From: Voacanga thouarsii
Taxonomy: Eukaryota; Streptophyta; Magnoliopsida; Gentianales; Apocynaceae
Direction: 5' to 3'
Assembly (NCBI GenBank): GCA_026120185.1
Contig: JANUWF010002208.1
Span: 2,232,001-2,296,000, forward strand
DNA length: 64,000 nucleotides
In this document: positions 34,605 through 47,964 of the stretch, in pieces
Layout of the letters: each line of letters begins with the position of its first letter
Numbering within the stretch: the first letter of the stretch is position 1
Made by a program: the position numbers and the translations under genes
The notes under the pieces: model-generated
What the model was told of the DNA's origin: nothing
Databases searched by the model: none
The model's input: only the letters and a program-made list of their open reading frames with translations

Positions 34605-36073
34605 CATACCCCCATACTTGAACTTTTGCTTATCCTCAAGCAAAATACTATAGTCAAGAAAATTATCAAGAAAACACTTCTTTCTCATTCCAAAAATCTT
34701 TTTACAGCATACTAAGGATTATAACTTCCCTTTAAACTTTAGATACAACTCTTATCATTCACACCAATTGAAAATAATTCAAACTTTTAAACATTCGATA
34801 AGACATCACAAAACTCTTGAAGTCAAATTAATCAAGTCCATACCCTCGTCTAAGAAAATTATTTCACTCTTCAAGTTAAAATATAGATAACATGAATCAC
34901 ACAAGTCAAGTTATCTACCAACTCAAGCATTATAAATCCAAAAATTGCACAACTCAAGTCATGATAGAAGGAAAGCACTCTAATCTTTTTCGCTCTATTT
35001 TTTTAATGACTTAGAGAATTGATAGCCTTAAGTGCATGGATTTCACTTCACACACCGTATTGGCTCCCTTTTAGTTTTCACTCATCATTTTTCAACAACT
35101 TTCCTTTCTTTCGCTCTTGGGAATTCATAGCCTCAAGAAAGTGGATTTCTCTTCACTATCCGTATTGACCCTCATATCAAGCAAAAATATATATATATTT
35201 TTTCATCTTCGAAAGAGAAATAACAACTCATTTTTTCAATTTTCACCTCAAGAATATTTCACAAATCTTCCACAATCTTTCCTCTCAAAGAACTTATATC
35301 AACTCACATTCCTCATCATAACTCATATCTAAACAAAATTTAAACTCATAATATAAGAGTTAGCCAATAAAATTTTTTTATATTCCTCATATCCTCCATA
35401 TTTCAACTAGATAACTCAATGTAATATTCAAACACCAATGCATAAAAAGATTAATAAAAAATTTTAAGTCTTGATAATATCCTATCCAATAAACCAATTT
35501 TATAAAGATCTAACAAATAAATGACAAAAAATCATATCTAAGTCAGAAAAAAAAAATTACAACCTTGCTTAAACAATGAAAACCACTGAAATTCTAAAAT
35601 TTTGAAAAATTTTCATAAAAATGATATGAAAAAAAAAAATCTTCAACCTCATTCTCTCTCCCCCCCCCCCCCCCACTTAAACTGGACATTATCCTCAATT
35701 GCCAAAGATACAACAATAAAAGTAAGCCAAGAAGACCAAAATCAATAAAAGGGAAAGAATAGAGAAAAGAAAATACTTCTATTATGGAGTAGCTCCACAA
35801 AATTTCAAAAGTTTTTCAAAATTTCAACAAAATTGTTTGATACCAAGAAAACACCAAGATAATTGATAAAAAAAAAAAACTTGGACAAAGGATATTACTA
35901 AACCACTCCCCCACACTTAAACTGGACAATATCCTTATTGGCCAAAAATAACCACAAGAAAGCATCTCCAAAGGGACAAAAAAATGATAATGGAGGCATA
36001 AAGTTAAGCAATACTCCCTAAGTGCAATAAGTTCCAATATATACCAAAGATGGAAAAAGAGAAAAGGGCTTGT
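34605..36073 (-). other. A2 3' internal noncoding region
   Basis: Homologous to 13426-14600 of A1. A poly-C run at 35661-35674 is followed by CACTTAAACTGGACATTATC, and a second copy of that text is at 35911-35935 (ACACTTAAACTGGACAATAT). The repeated TTTAAGTGTGGGGG-type tract (sense strand) is characteristic of this part of Athila-like elements. No coding domain is visible. Confidence 0.75.
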
Positions 36074-37665
36074 TGATGCGTAAATTTTGGGTATATAAAA
36101 TCATCAATTTTAAATCCATCCCTTAATCAAGTTTTAATTAAAACATTAATCCCAAAATACACATGTGAGAAAGTATACTCATGCAAGCATAGTATATGGA
36201 ATTAATGAGTATCGATCATCAAAGGAACAAGTATATACTAATCACTTTTCTTTTATTGTTTAACCGACCTAAATAAAATGAGAAAAGAATAAAAGAAAAA
36301 TAAAGAAATATATACAACTCAAGGATGTAAGTTTATGCAATTTAGACAAGTATCCTAGAAAACATGACAGTGAACCAAGTAGCAATTCTCTCAATTAATT
36401 ATCATCTTGGCATCTTGAAAAAGGCACAGTAAAATTTAATCATTTGTCAAGTCATAAATTTATTTAGGTAAATTCCACTTCATTTGTCAATCCATGGAAT
36501 CCTATATCTTGATTTATATTAACAAATTTGTCAATCAAGCTAACATAACCAAAACATGCATTAAACTCATCATTCATATCTTGATCTAGTTAGCAAATTT
36601 GTTAATCAAACTATCCTAACCAAAACATGCATGAATCCCAATTCCTTAAAAACATAAAATTAGCTAATGATCCTATGTCAAAGCGAAATTAACTTAACCT
36701 TTGATTACTTAGTTCTAAAATCCTCACTTTATCATTCAAATCCATTAAGATTTAACAAATACAAAATTAATGCAACGAAACTCCTAACATCGTTGTGTCA
36801 AAGTCAATTAGAAGAACTCGCATCAATAACTAATGAAATCAAGTAATCAAATACCAAAGATGACAAAGAATTGATCTAACGCAAAATTATGAATCCCAAA
36901 ATAATGTTAAATTATAATAAAAGTATTAAATACATCATTGTTAAAGAAAAAGAAGACGAAGAAAAAAGAAAGCACTCATAGACAAGCCTCTTTCTTCTTC
37001 CTTGAAGACTCCCTTGAACAATCCTCCTTGACTTGGGTGAACACCTCCTTCAATGAGAGAATCAGAATTTATGCCCTTTAATTCACCTCTCTATCTTGTA
37101 TATCTCAAACCCTTGTATTCTCTTGTGCTTTTATAAGCCCTCTTAGATGCTAATTTCGTGGTTGGGGAAGTCTTGGTCGAGTAGGAGTAGGAAAATACCA
37201 AAATCATTATATAAGCCATAATTCTGCATACAGGATTTCCGCCACCAGAGCATACCTGGCGTCGGGTACCTTCGACCCATCTGACGCCAGGTGCATTCTG
37301 TTCTTCCTCTGTTTATGCTCTATTTTTGGCCGTCTCTCCTTGGTAGACAGAATGGACCCAGCACCAGGCACACTCGCTAGACCTGGCGCCAGGTCTGTTT
37401 TGGAAAACCCCTGAAGCTTGCTCCATTTCTGCTACTGGAGTAGAATGGACCCAGCGCCTGGCCCATTGACTAGGCTTGGCGCCAGGTACATTCTAGTTTT
37501 GTACACTTTCTGCTCGATTTTAACTTAAATCTGTACATATTTATCAAAAATACCTTTTACAAGAAAAATGTCAAATTGGAAGTTTTGTGCCTAGTTATTA
37601 CAACAAACATATCTTAAAACATCCTCAAATAACTAGGAAAAGAATGGTGATTTTAACCCCTATCA
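36074..37665 (-). mobile_element. Family-A solo LTR inside A2
   Basis: 1,592 bp from TGATGCGTAAATTTTGGG to TTTTAACCCCTATCA, flanked by perfect CTTGT repeats (36069-36073 and 37666-37670). It is of the A1 subtype and not the A2 subtype, so it is an independent insertion. It carries the perfect ACCTGGCGCCAGGT palindrome at 37381-37394. A short local duplication near 36490-36640 (CAAATTTGTCAATCAA / CAAATTTGTTAATCAA) makes it slightly longer than its sisters. Confidence 0.93.
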
Positions 37666-37670
37666 CTTGT

Positions 37671-38546
37671 CCAAAAGGACTTTATTGTTACATGAAAAGA
37701 AAACACAAATAAAAGTACTTGAAAAATAATAACAAAATAAAAACACACCTAAATAAAAGAAAACAACCTAAAGAAAAATACTAATAAAAATCTTAATAAA
37801 GCATATAAAGACACAACTCACTCCCTCACACTTAAGATGGAAAATATTTTTCTTATTTGGGGGAAATAACAAAACACTTAACAACTAACAATGAAACTAG
37901 ATAAAATAAAATAATGACCGAAAGACCTAAAGAAACCTAAACTCAAAATAACCCAAAACACATAAAAAAAAAAAAAAAAACAGACTTTCTACTCATCATG
38001 CTTCATCATCAAACCTTTGTCAAAGAAGTTTAAGCTCAAAGTAGAAAATAGGTAAGATGAATGTAAAAAGAATGGAGGTTTTGGGCAAAGGTCATGTTCA
38101 TGAAAATAATTTTTGCCAGTAAAACAAAACAAATGAATCTCATTCTCTAACATTCCTTTATGTACACAAATACTGTTTTCAACATATGAGTGCACATGGT
38201 ATCTACAGAAAACTTGAAATAACCATTTAACCCTTCAAAAGAATTTTCATAATTAAAATTCCCCGTTAAACTTAGTAATGTAGAGTTAAATGATGGGATC
38301 ATGAAATCCTTACATTGCACCACAAATACTAAGTTACCTCCCTTTGAATGGGATGAAGAGTAGAAATTACCACCATTCTCCAAGGGTTTCATATCATGTA
38401 GCATTGAAAAATCCAATCTCCTTGAGGCATGTTAAGCTAACACATCATCATTTGGACCCTTGTTCTCCAAGAATTGAGAGGAACCTAAAAAATCATGTGA
38501 TAAAGAGAGATTAGAATTATTAGCATAGAAAGGAGAATGAACCAAT
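37671..38546 (-). other. A2 internal region, right part
   Basis: Continues the 3' internal DNA of A2, again with a CTCACACTTAAGATGGAAAA tract at 37831. The open frame 38416-38147 on the - strand (89 codons) shows no domain I recognise. It could be a remnant of a late ORF, but this is only a guess from its position. Confidence 0.5.
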
Positions 38547-40528
38547 TGATGCTTTGCTAGAAAATAGAGAGCATGCTTGCGGGAATGAAAAAAAAAACAG
38601 AGGGAAAAAAAACTAGGCTTAATAGTAGCATGGAAGCATTTAGATCATACCTTTGCATGCCTTAAATCTCTTAGGCTGTGAAAGAATGGATTGAACCACA
38701 GGAGTAGCTCATTCTTGTTTGCTTGATGAAGCTTCCGATTCGAATCCCACCAATCTCCTATTTCGCCTCGTTTGCATGAATGCCAAGCTTTCCTGATCAC
38801 GGAATATTCCACTGCCTCAATCCTTGTTGGTGAAACAAAGAGTGAGGAGGAGTGGTCTCAATCCTTCTTGACTCTATTGATATTGATTAGCAAAGCACCA
38901 AGAACAACAAGAGAAAGGAGACTTACGAGAGAGAGTGAGAGGCTTAGGGAAAAATTAGGGCTTTTTCTTTCCAAGAGGCGTGAGTTCTTGCTAGCCAAAC
39001 GTAGGTCTCTAATATCTTATAACAATATCCTTCGGGATATGATATTTCAAACACTCGAATGTTATCAACAGAGTAAGTTTGGTTTAATCCTAAACTTTTT
39101 TGAACCGTATCTAGAAGAAAACCCTATGGTCCAGGTTATTAGGTCAAAATAATATTTATTATTTTTCTTGGGCCCAAAAAGCCCAAAATAATAAAAATTA
39201 ATTATTTATTTCCTAGGCTTGTAGAAATAACCTAATAAATAATTAATGAGCCCAAATGAACAAAAAATAATTAAACTTTAATTATTTATTTCTTGAGTTT
39301 ATATAAATAACCTAATAAATAATTACGCATTAATTATTTCCCTTTAGTTTAAGCACATGTTAATTTTCTAATTATTCAAACTGAACCTAGGCCCTAAATA
39401 ATTAATTAACCAATTAAACCAGATAATAAATTTCTCTCAATTTATTTTTATTCCAATCCAATAATAAATTAGACTTCCTGAATAAAATAAAATCCTCTTT
39501 AACTGAGACCAATTCCTCAATCCAAAATTAATTAGGACTTACGGGCTATTTCGAGGACCAAAAAGACACATCGCCTTGGCTACTAAAATGACCAAAATAC
39601 CCCTACTATATAAATAGCGATATTTTGCAGTTTAAATATTTCCTAATATCACCATAAGGAAATATTGACTCTAAGGACAATGCTGCGATAGCAAAGTCTC
39701 CGACCTACAGATGAAATGACTAAAATACCCCTCTACACATCATCGTACATTTGAGAGGAAGAAGTGTACTAACACCCCTCTAAATGACATCTATCATCCT
39801 TAGGCTTCTAGTCCAATGATCCATGACTTCCTAGAGTGTTTCCACTTTCAAATGGAGCTACTCTAAAGCAAACATCCAAGTCATGTTTCCCAGGGCCCTG
39901 GACATTTTAGATCATTCAGACAACCACAAGGGGCGATATTGTGTAGAAACTATCTTGTACAAGTCTGTCTTAACTAACTAATTATATATACCCAATACAC
40001 AAGTTTATAAGTTCTACGATAGAACCTCAACTATAGCATAGCAAAGTATACGCTTCCAGCTTCGTCAGACCACCAACTCATATTTAAGTCGTAGAGTACT
40101 AGTCCATGCTGTAGCAGTAGTAGTCTAGGTTTCTACCATATAGTATTTTCAGAAATCACTACTACAGGTCCTATTCTACTAATTCGAAATATGTTTATGT
40201 CATGAAGTGAGTGAACTACTCATTGCCTAAAGATAAGCCATTCCCCATTTGGAATTCATAATATAATAATCTAAACATGATGAGATTTCCATTCTCATCA
40301 ATCGATTAAGAACAAATGTTTATGTGTTAAGTAACCCGTGATCCATACTTTATTGTGAAAGACCTCCATTCACATGGACTACTTACTTAAACACAATGGG
40401 TCTTTTCCAAATGTAATTGTGCACAAACAAAAAGTAAATTCATAAATAATTTCTGAAAATAAATTCTTTTATTAAAATATTCGATATTTACATCAGAAAT
40501 CTAGTCTAAGAGGGTATACTTTCCAACA
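38547..40528 (-). mobile_element. Copia-type LTR (solo) at the A2 deletion boundary
   Basis: On the - strand it starts TGTTGGAAAGTATACCCTC, a common copia LTR start, and ends near AAGCATCA at 38547. Flanks CCAAT (38542-38546) and CCAAC (40529-40533) give a 5-bp target-site duplication with one change. A segment near 38640-38700 reads GGTATGATCTAAATGC on the - strand, as in the 3' part of some copia LTRs. It contains short direct AT-rich repeats near 39170-39320 (AATTAATTATTTATTTC..GGCTT/GAGTTTA). The right flank is family-A LTR text; the left flank is only weakly similar to the expected LTR text. The open frame 38772-39152 is inside the LTR and is not a gene. Confidence 0.68.
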
Positions 40529-41741
40529 CCAACTAGCAATTCTCTCAACTAATTATCATCTTGGTATCATGAAGGAATATAAAGTAAAATTTAATCGTTT
40601 CCTAAGTCATGAATCTATTTAGATAAATTCCACTTCGTTTTCCAATCTATGGAATTACTATCTTTTAATTAATATTAACAAATTTGCCAATTAAGCTAAT
40701 ATAACCAAAATATGCATTAAGCTAAATTCCTTATAAGTATGAAATTAGCTAATAACCCTTTACTCGAGGTGAAATCAACTAAACTTTAATTACTTAGCCC
40801 TATAATCTTAACTTCACCATTCAAGTCCATTAAGATTAGAGAAATACAAAATCAATGCAATGAAACTACTAACATCATTGTCCCACGTCAATTAGAAGTA
40901 CTCGCATCAATAACCAATAATAACAAGTAATCAAACACCAAAGATGATAAAGAATTAATCAAATAACCAAATTAACACAAAATCATGAATTCCAAAATAA
41001 TGTTAAATTACAATAACAATATTAAATACATCATTGTTTAAGGAAAAGAAAATAAAGATTAAAAAAAGCACTCATAAATAAGCCTATTTTTTCACCATTG
41101 AAGACTCTATTGAACAATCCCCCTTGATTGGTGAATTCCTCCTTCAATGAGTGAATTGAGTTTATGCCTTTGGATCCACCTCCACACATATTTGCTTGTG
41201 TTTTCTCTTACTTTTATAAGCCTCTTTGATGCTAAATTCGTTGCTTGAGAGATCTTGGCCGAGTAGGAATTAGAAAATATTGAAATCTTTGGAAAATTTT
41301 CAAATTCATGCATGGGATTTTTGCCTTCTAGAGCGGGTTTGACCCTAGGTACCTTCAATACACCTGGCGCCAAGTACAATCTATTCTTGCTCTGGGTTTT
41401 TGCTTAGTTTTCATTGGCGAGATAGAATGGACTCAGTGTTTGGTCCATTTACCAGACTTGGTGCCTAGTTTGTTCTGTTTTCTTCCTAAAAATTGCTTGA
41501 TTTTCTCTGCTTGACTAGAATGGACTCGGCGTCTGGTCCCTTGGCTGGGCCTGGCGCCAGGTGCATTTTGGAATTATTCACTTTTTCCTCAAATTTAACT
41601 CAAATTTGCACAAATTTGCCAAAAACACTTTTTATAAGTAAAATGTTAAATAGGAAGGAATATGCCTAGTTATTATAACAAAAGTATCACAAAACACCCT
41701 CAAATAACTAGAAAAAATAATGGTGATTTTAGCCCCTATCA
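40529..41741 (-). mobile_element. A2 5' LTR, truncated
   Basis: Starts mid-LTR at CCAACTAGCAATTCTCTC (equivalent to 33391 in the 3' LTR) and runs to the LTR end. The first ~300 bp (+ strand order) are missing. It shares subtype features with 33089-34604. Confidence 0.9.
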
Positions 41742-41782
41742 GGAGATAAGGTAATAATCCTCATAGTAACATATACAACTCT
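41742..41782 (+). pseudogene. Element H gag, short middle piece
   Basis: GGAGA (41742-41746) is the second copy of the A2 target-site duplication. The next 36 bp continue gag: GNNPHSNIYNS matches the NNPYSNTYNPGWRNHPNFSW run typical of Athila gag. ACTCT (41778-41782) is then the left target site of the next insertion. Confidence 0.88.
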
Positions 41783-42317
41783 TGTAAAACCCCACCTAAG
41801 CATACCCTAGAATTAGAGGGATGGGTTGCATTTCATGGCATTTTGCATGAATATATACTTTCTTGGTGAATTTGTGCATTTTAAAAATTACTATGTGTGG
41901 CCTAGATGATTTATTTATGTTAGATGAGTGTTGGGGGCAATTTGGAAATTTTACTTAGAGATGAGAGAAGAAGAGACTTAGGTTGTAGAAGGGAAGAGAA
42001 TTAAGTTGGGAAAATAAGAATAAAAATTAATGTGGTTAAGTGATTAGAGGTTTGTGATCAATACCTAAGGTTTTGAGTTCAAATCCCGTCAGCTAAGTAT
42101 TATTTTTAATTATCCTAACTAATATTTGAATTTTATTTCCTGCATTTCATAAATCTAGGAATGTTATCTTGAGGAGACACAATGGTAATATTCTAACCAT
42201 GTGATCTTGTCCTAAAGAAAATCTAGAAGAGTTTTTTCCTCCATTATTTTAGCAACCTATGTCCTAGCATATTTGAATTTTAAAATATTTTTATTTCTTG
42301 AATTCTTTTAATTTTCT

Positions 42318-42324
42318 TATAAAA
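42318..42324 (+). promoter_or_regulatory. Candidate TATA box of the second 4.1-kb LTR
   Basis: TATAAAA at the position equivalent to 6374-6380 in the sister LTR. Confidence 0.45.
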
Positions 42325-44269
42325 TATTCTAGATTATCTTGGACTTGGAATTAAATAAAAAAAAATTCCAGCTTTGGAGACCTCTTGGCCGAAACATAAG
42401 AGAATTAATAGAATATTTTGTTTTCCAAATTAAGCCACTAAATCACTCTCCTAAAGAACTACATTTTGGTTGTTCTTGTTATGGTGAAAAATGTGAAATT
42501 ATCTTTAGTTTTTCTTCTTAGATTACGTTCGAATTTGGACAGCTTGATCATCATTTCTTTCTTTGCAAAACAAACACTCTTTTTGGCATGCAAAAAGTTG
42601 GAAACAAGAATGGTGGATTTCGGACCTTTCATAGTTTTCTTAAACCAGAAAATTTCCAAGAAGCAAGTATGTTAGCCAAGAAAATTTAAGTATACAACAC
42701 CATGAATTAGTTCTTTCATCGTTGTTGTTCTTACTTCAAGGTAATGGTTGGAAAATCACCATAAAAGACTTGCGAGACTCCTACTTAGTAGCTGAAAAAT
42801 CAATTCAAAATATTTTGAATTTTTGCTAACAACCTTCTTACATTTTATCATTTATTCTAGCTAAACAACCAGAACTTTTTCTAGCTTATTCAATTTTTAT
42901 TTAGCTAGCATTTCTTATTCACTATTTTCAGCCACACTAAGTACCATAGTTGAACATTTTCTCTTCTACCTTCAACCATGGCCAACAAACTCCATTAAAA
43001 CACCTCAAACATCTCCTAGTTTCTCTCCATTAAAAATACTTTCAAAATACTTTGAATTTTAAAATTAAATCCCAAGCTTTGCTCCATCAAACAGTCAATT
43101 ATCTAGCAACCAACTCTATCAAACTAAACCATAATTTCTGCATATATTTGTCATAGAATTTTGGCCATCATCAAACAAGAACACTATCCCTCTCCTGTTG
43201 ATTTTCTCGCTTGCTCTCTCAAGAACACCAAGAACATGCACTACTTCTCTTCAACCACTAGGTCACTTCTAAACATCCCAAACTACTCTAAAACCTTCAA
43301 ATCAACTAGAGTGCATCATATTTTCTCCTTTAGCACGCTTCATAACACCAAAACAACCAAAGTTATTTCTTTACTCGAATCAAACAAGCATTCTTCTTTC
43401 CAAGTCAAGAAGAACACCATAAGGCAAACTAAGTCCAAACATCTTCTCACTTCTTCTTTTCTTTACTTTCATTTCTTCTTATTCTTTTTTGAATTTTTCT
43501 CTCTTGGCCGAATTACGTGGTGGCCATTGTCAAACTTCTTTAATCCTTAGTCTCTCAAATGACTCATTAAGACATTCAAGGCTCTTCGATTGTCAAAATG
43601 ACATCTTCAACTTAAATGGATCACCAAACAAGTATTTTGTCCTAAACTCCCTCATTTATTTTCGAACTCAAGATTAATAGGATGACGACTTATAGAAGTA
43701 TTGATGTGATAGTTGTTGATCTAGTGATGTTAGGGAAGATAAATGCATATTAATATGATATGGATGATTCTATGATATGAAGGTTGAGATTTGCATTAGG
43801 ACTGTTCTATGAATTATATTTGGATTTTGATTTTTAATATGAGGTTATGATATGTTTCTTAGTAGATTTGTTAATTGAGATGAAATGGAGGGAAATGGAG
43901 ATTGTTGCCATTATTATTTTTGCTAATACTTTAATATTGCTAATCTTGCCATCAATTACCATGCGAATATTAATATGGCTATTGATACTACTTTTGCCAT
44001 GATAAATATTGCTATTACTCTACTTGTATGATTGCTACATTATTTAGTAGCAGGGAAATTATTAATACTTTTAATTATTAATGGTAAAATTATTGTTACT
44101 TTTGATACTTAAATCATTATCATTATTTTTATTACTAACATTACTATTAATAATATTATTATTTTAATAATATTATTATTAATATTATAAGTATTATTAT
44201 TAGCATTACTATTTTTAATTATCACCGATATTATTAATATTAATATTGTTATTAAACTTTATCATTTTA

Positions 44270-44393
<124 letters not shown>

Positions 44394-45869
44394 ATTACCC
44401 TTTTAGCAATATTATTATTATCTATAACATTATTAATATTCCTATTAATACTCTTGTTAATATTGTTATTTTTGCTATACTTGATTTATTACTTATGTCA
44501 TTCAATTATGTTATTATAATATCAAACTATTCTTATACTAATATATTAATATTAAACTCTAAAATATTTTATCAATTAATTTTAAAACTCCTAAACCATT
44601 ATTAACATATTTGAGTGCTGATATTGATTAGATGGACTTGTGTATGTAAAGTTGGAAGTTATTTGTACCTACATAATTTTGTTGCTTAGTTGTGCACCAA
44701 TAGTGACACATACCCTGTGTTTACTATAGGCAGGGGTTCAGTTGCCTTGAGCAATACTTGGAGGACTATCTTATCAGCGAAATCAATAAATCAAGTAAGT
44801 TCTTGCATAAAGGTGTTTGTTGAACTAAAGCGTTTCTGCAAGTCAAATGTACTGTTGACTATGAAAGATATACTTTGGGCTGCAATTATGGAAATTTTAT
44901 CTTTTCTGCTAAAATAAAATAATTTTACATCAAGCAAATAGTTTTCTGAAGCAAATGTTAATTTTTTCTTAAACTAGTTTCAACTAGGCAGTTTGAATAC
45001 CATAATTGCTATTTTAAAGAAGGACACTTCATCAATTTTACTTTACCCAAGTGAGAAAAACATGATTGTTGAGTACTCAATAAGGGTAGACTACTAGAAC
45101 TAGTCTTTGAAGGGTTTGGATAAGTTTCTCAGTAGGTGGCCTTCTGAGGGATGAGTTATGCGTGGACAAGACGTCAATTTTGGTAGGTCATACTAGTCCG
45201 TGCTAGCAACACAATTCAAGTGAACTGTTTATTTTTGAGTGGACAACCGGTAAGTTAGGGTGTAGAGATTGAGGAGTATCTTACCCAGTGGGTTGATCAT
45301 CTACTTATATTGTGATGCAAGGTTTCATATTACACGGTCATAATGTAGGATTTCATGGACATGACTATAATACAAGATTTCATAGTTAACTTTATTTGAG
45401 TAGTTTATTTCTTTACAAGTTGAGCATTTTTATTTTGCAAATACTGATAAAACACCACTCAATGTTCAAAGATGAATTTCTGGACTTGTAGACTTTTTGT
45501 TGTGATTTGTTTAAAATTTGCATACATGATGTTTTCTTAAACTGTCATGAGCACACAAAGGACTTACTTAGAAATATTTCTCACCACCTTTTGTATTATG
45601 TTTTTAGGTCATTCCTGCTTTGAAGGTTGATTTACTTATGTTGCTATGAGTTTGGAAGATATATTTTAATTTATTTATTCATTGGGAAATTTTAGTTACC
45701 TTCTATTTGTTTTGAGACTTATATGAGTATTATTTTGGGATTTTAATAAGTTTTAATATTAAGTTATTTCCTTCTATATTTTCTATTACCTAATTATAAA
45801 GACCCCTTATCCTAAGGACGAGGTGACATCCCCGCCCCTTTTGGGGTATGTAAGTAGTGGGGTGTTATA

Positions 45870-46264
45870 ATTCCGGTTGGAGGAATCATCCAAATTTCTC
45901 TTGGAGCAGTTAAGGTCAACCTAAGCAAGTTCTTCCAACCATCACTGGGAATCAAAGATCTCATCCTTTGTTGCCTTACAATGCTCAACCATCCAATCCA
46001 CCAAAGCCTTCATTAGAAGAATTGGTTAACAAATTGGTAGGTTCAGCTGAGATGCGCTTTCAAGGAGTTGATGTTGTGACAAGAAATCTTGAAACTCCAA
46101 TGCACAATTTGGATAATCAAAAGGTCAACTTGCCATACTTCTTAAAGAACGCCAAGCTGGATTTTTGCTTGGGAATACGGAAAACAATCCATGAGATCAA
46201 GATTGTGGAAAGAGATAAATTCTTTTTACTTGCTTTCTTGCCTTTTAATTTGGGAACATTTTAG
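45870..46264 (+). pseudogene. Element H gag, C-terminal piece
   Basis: Continues gag with SGWRNHPNFSW, then, after a stop, QPSNPPKPSLEELVNKLVGS and NLETPMHNLDNQ. This is the end of Athila gag just before protease. After NLDNQ the frame continues KVNLPYFLKNAKLDFCLGIR to a stop at 46262-46264 without any protease text. Pol therefore seems to have been lost at or near 46130 in an ancestor or in this copy. Confidence 0.82.
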
Positions 46265-46451
46265 TTTAAATTGATTTTAGTTTATGTTTTATGGTGTTTA
46301 GTTTGGTTTGCTTTGAATTCATGCATTCTTAAAGTTGTTTTTCATTTATTTATTTTTAAAAAAAGAAATAAAAGAAAAAAAAGGGAAAAGAGAATCACAA
46401 AAATACCAGAAATAAACAAGTTTTGATCTAGCCTATGGATCCAACACCTGC

Positions 46452-46986
46452 TATCACGCCCTGTGCCCACAGACTCGGGAGCATGACTATGGGTTTGGCA
46501 ACACCTACTGTCAACTACTTGGTCATCGTCCTTATTGGGCCAAAATGAATATCCCAAGTTGGCAATAGGTATTTAGGCCCATTCTTATATACTATTCACT
46601 CTTCTCATCCTAATCCTATATGGGATTAGGGTATCACATTCACCCATTCTTTAGACCCAAGTATCATTGTTGGGCCCATACTTTAGGGGCCAAACCCAGG
46701 ACCAACTAGGCGGCATGAGATTATAGAGGTGGATCCCATTATGCACGATGTAGCACTTGGTTCCTGTACCGGGGGTTAGGTACCTGCTCTGATACCAAAT
46801 GTCACGCACCATGCCCACGGACCCAAGAGCGCAATTATGGGCCAGGCAACACCTATTATCAACTACTTGGCTGTCATTTTTGCTGGGCCAAAATGGATAT
46901 CCCAAGTTGACAATCGGTACTTAGGCCCATTCTTATATACCAATTACACTTCTCATCTCAATCCCATGTAGGATTGGGATATCACA
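46452..46986 (-). mobile_element. TRIM (terminal-repeat retrotransposon in miniature), 535 bp
   Basis: Two 187-bp direct terminal repeats, 46452-46638 and 46800-46986, share a start of TGTGATAyCC on the - strand, the middle text AAGAATGGGCCTAA..CAACTTGGGATAT and an end of GGGCAyrGkGCGTGAyA. Directly inside the right repeat the - strand reads TTTGGTATCAGAGCAGG, a tRNA-Met PBS (46783-46799). A purine-rich AAAGAATGGGTGAA (46639-46652) lies at the other inner border as PPT. There is no coding capacity in the 161-bp middle. This is the layout of a TRIM, which must use enzymes from other elements. A matching target-site duplication was not recognised. It lacks the 5S-like promoter of Cassandra as far as I can see. 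Confidence 0.88.
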
Positions 46987-47964
46987 TTTCTTTGGATTTT
47001 TAAATATCAACAGCCACAATAGCTGTTATTCTTGGCTGGAAACCAAAATTTTCTTCTTCCCTCTCCATTCTATCCACCGATTCTTCTTACTCATCCCTCA
47101 TTAGCTTTCTTTTAGCATAAAAAACGACTTTTCCCACCCAAATCCTTTGATTCAACCCTTGTTAATCAATTTTAACGAATTGAAATTTTTAGAAAAATCA
47201 TCTTTGTTCTTAAACAACCACCCTCTAATTCATCTATTGTTTGTGATTTTTTCTTCAAAATCTTTACATACATTGATTACCTATTACATGAAGAACATTG
47301 TGGTGTAATTTCTACATTAAATTATCAGTAAAATTCTTCTCTTGAACTTATTGGCCTTGTTGATTTATCTTTATTGAAGGAATTTGTATTTGAATTCGTT
47401 TAATTATTTTGGTGATTAATAAGTGCAAATTGAGTTCTTGTAATCATATTGGATTAATATTGAGGCCATTGAACTTGCTTTTGTAGTTTTGAAATTTATG
47501 AAAGAAAATGCCTTAGTGAATTATTAGATTTTTTGAGCTTTTATGGGTTTATATTTATTCCATGTATTATTGAGCTTCATATTGACATATAACATGCTTT
47601 AGCCTATTCTTGGGATTTTGAATATCATTCCATATTAATTTTTAGCAAATTTTTGGAGCCCTGGTGATACTATTGTTGTCTTATTAAGCTTGAGGAACGA
47701 TTATCTCAATTGATATTGATTCTTATTATTTAGATATTAGAATTATGATTTTATTGAAGGTGAATTAAGGAGGATGGGAATTGTGTTGAATGGATTTAGG
47801 TTTGTATTGTTGTGATTATGGAGATGGGATTGGTGTGTTTTGATTCAAGGTGGATTGATTTTTGTTGTGAGAAAAGAAATGAGTTTGTGTGGAGTTCATC
47901 CTATTCCATCTTCAGCCTTCCTCTTCTTTCTAACTTTGTGAGTTAAATTTTCCAAATCATATTA
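46987..47964 (+). other. Element H internal noncoding DNA
   Basis: AT-rich text between the TRIM and the late ORF. No domain, tRNA or repeat is recognised. Probably internal DNA of H, since it lies between gag and the late ORF on one strand. Confidence 0.4.

Larger units (their letters stand above)
33089..41741 (-). mobile_element. Element A2: deleted family-A gypsy element inside the gag of H
   Basis: Family-A LTR text begins TGATGCGTAAATTTTGGG at 33089 and ends GATTTTAGCCCCTATCA at 41741. GGAGA at 33084-33088 recurs at 41742-41746, and the gag of H reads through once A2 is removed. The element has a complete 3' LTR (33089-34604), 3' internal noncoding DNA (34605-38546, with a solo LTR inside) and only part of the 5' LTR (40529-41741). 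No pol, gag or PBS is present. After nested LTRs are removed about 5.1 kb remains. A large internal deletion, which also took the start of the 5' LTR, is the simplest explanation. Confidence 0.88.

Noticed and set aside
38772..39152. 126-codon Arg/Glu-rich frame
   Set aside because: Lies inside a copia-type LTR; no domain and no support from sister copies.
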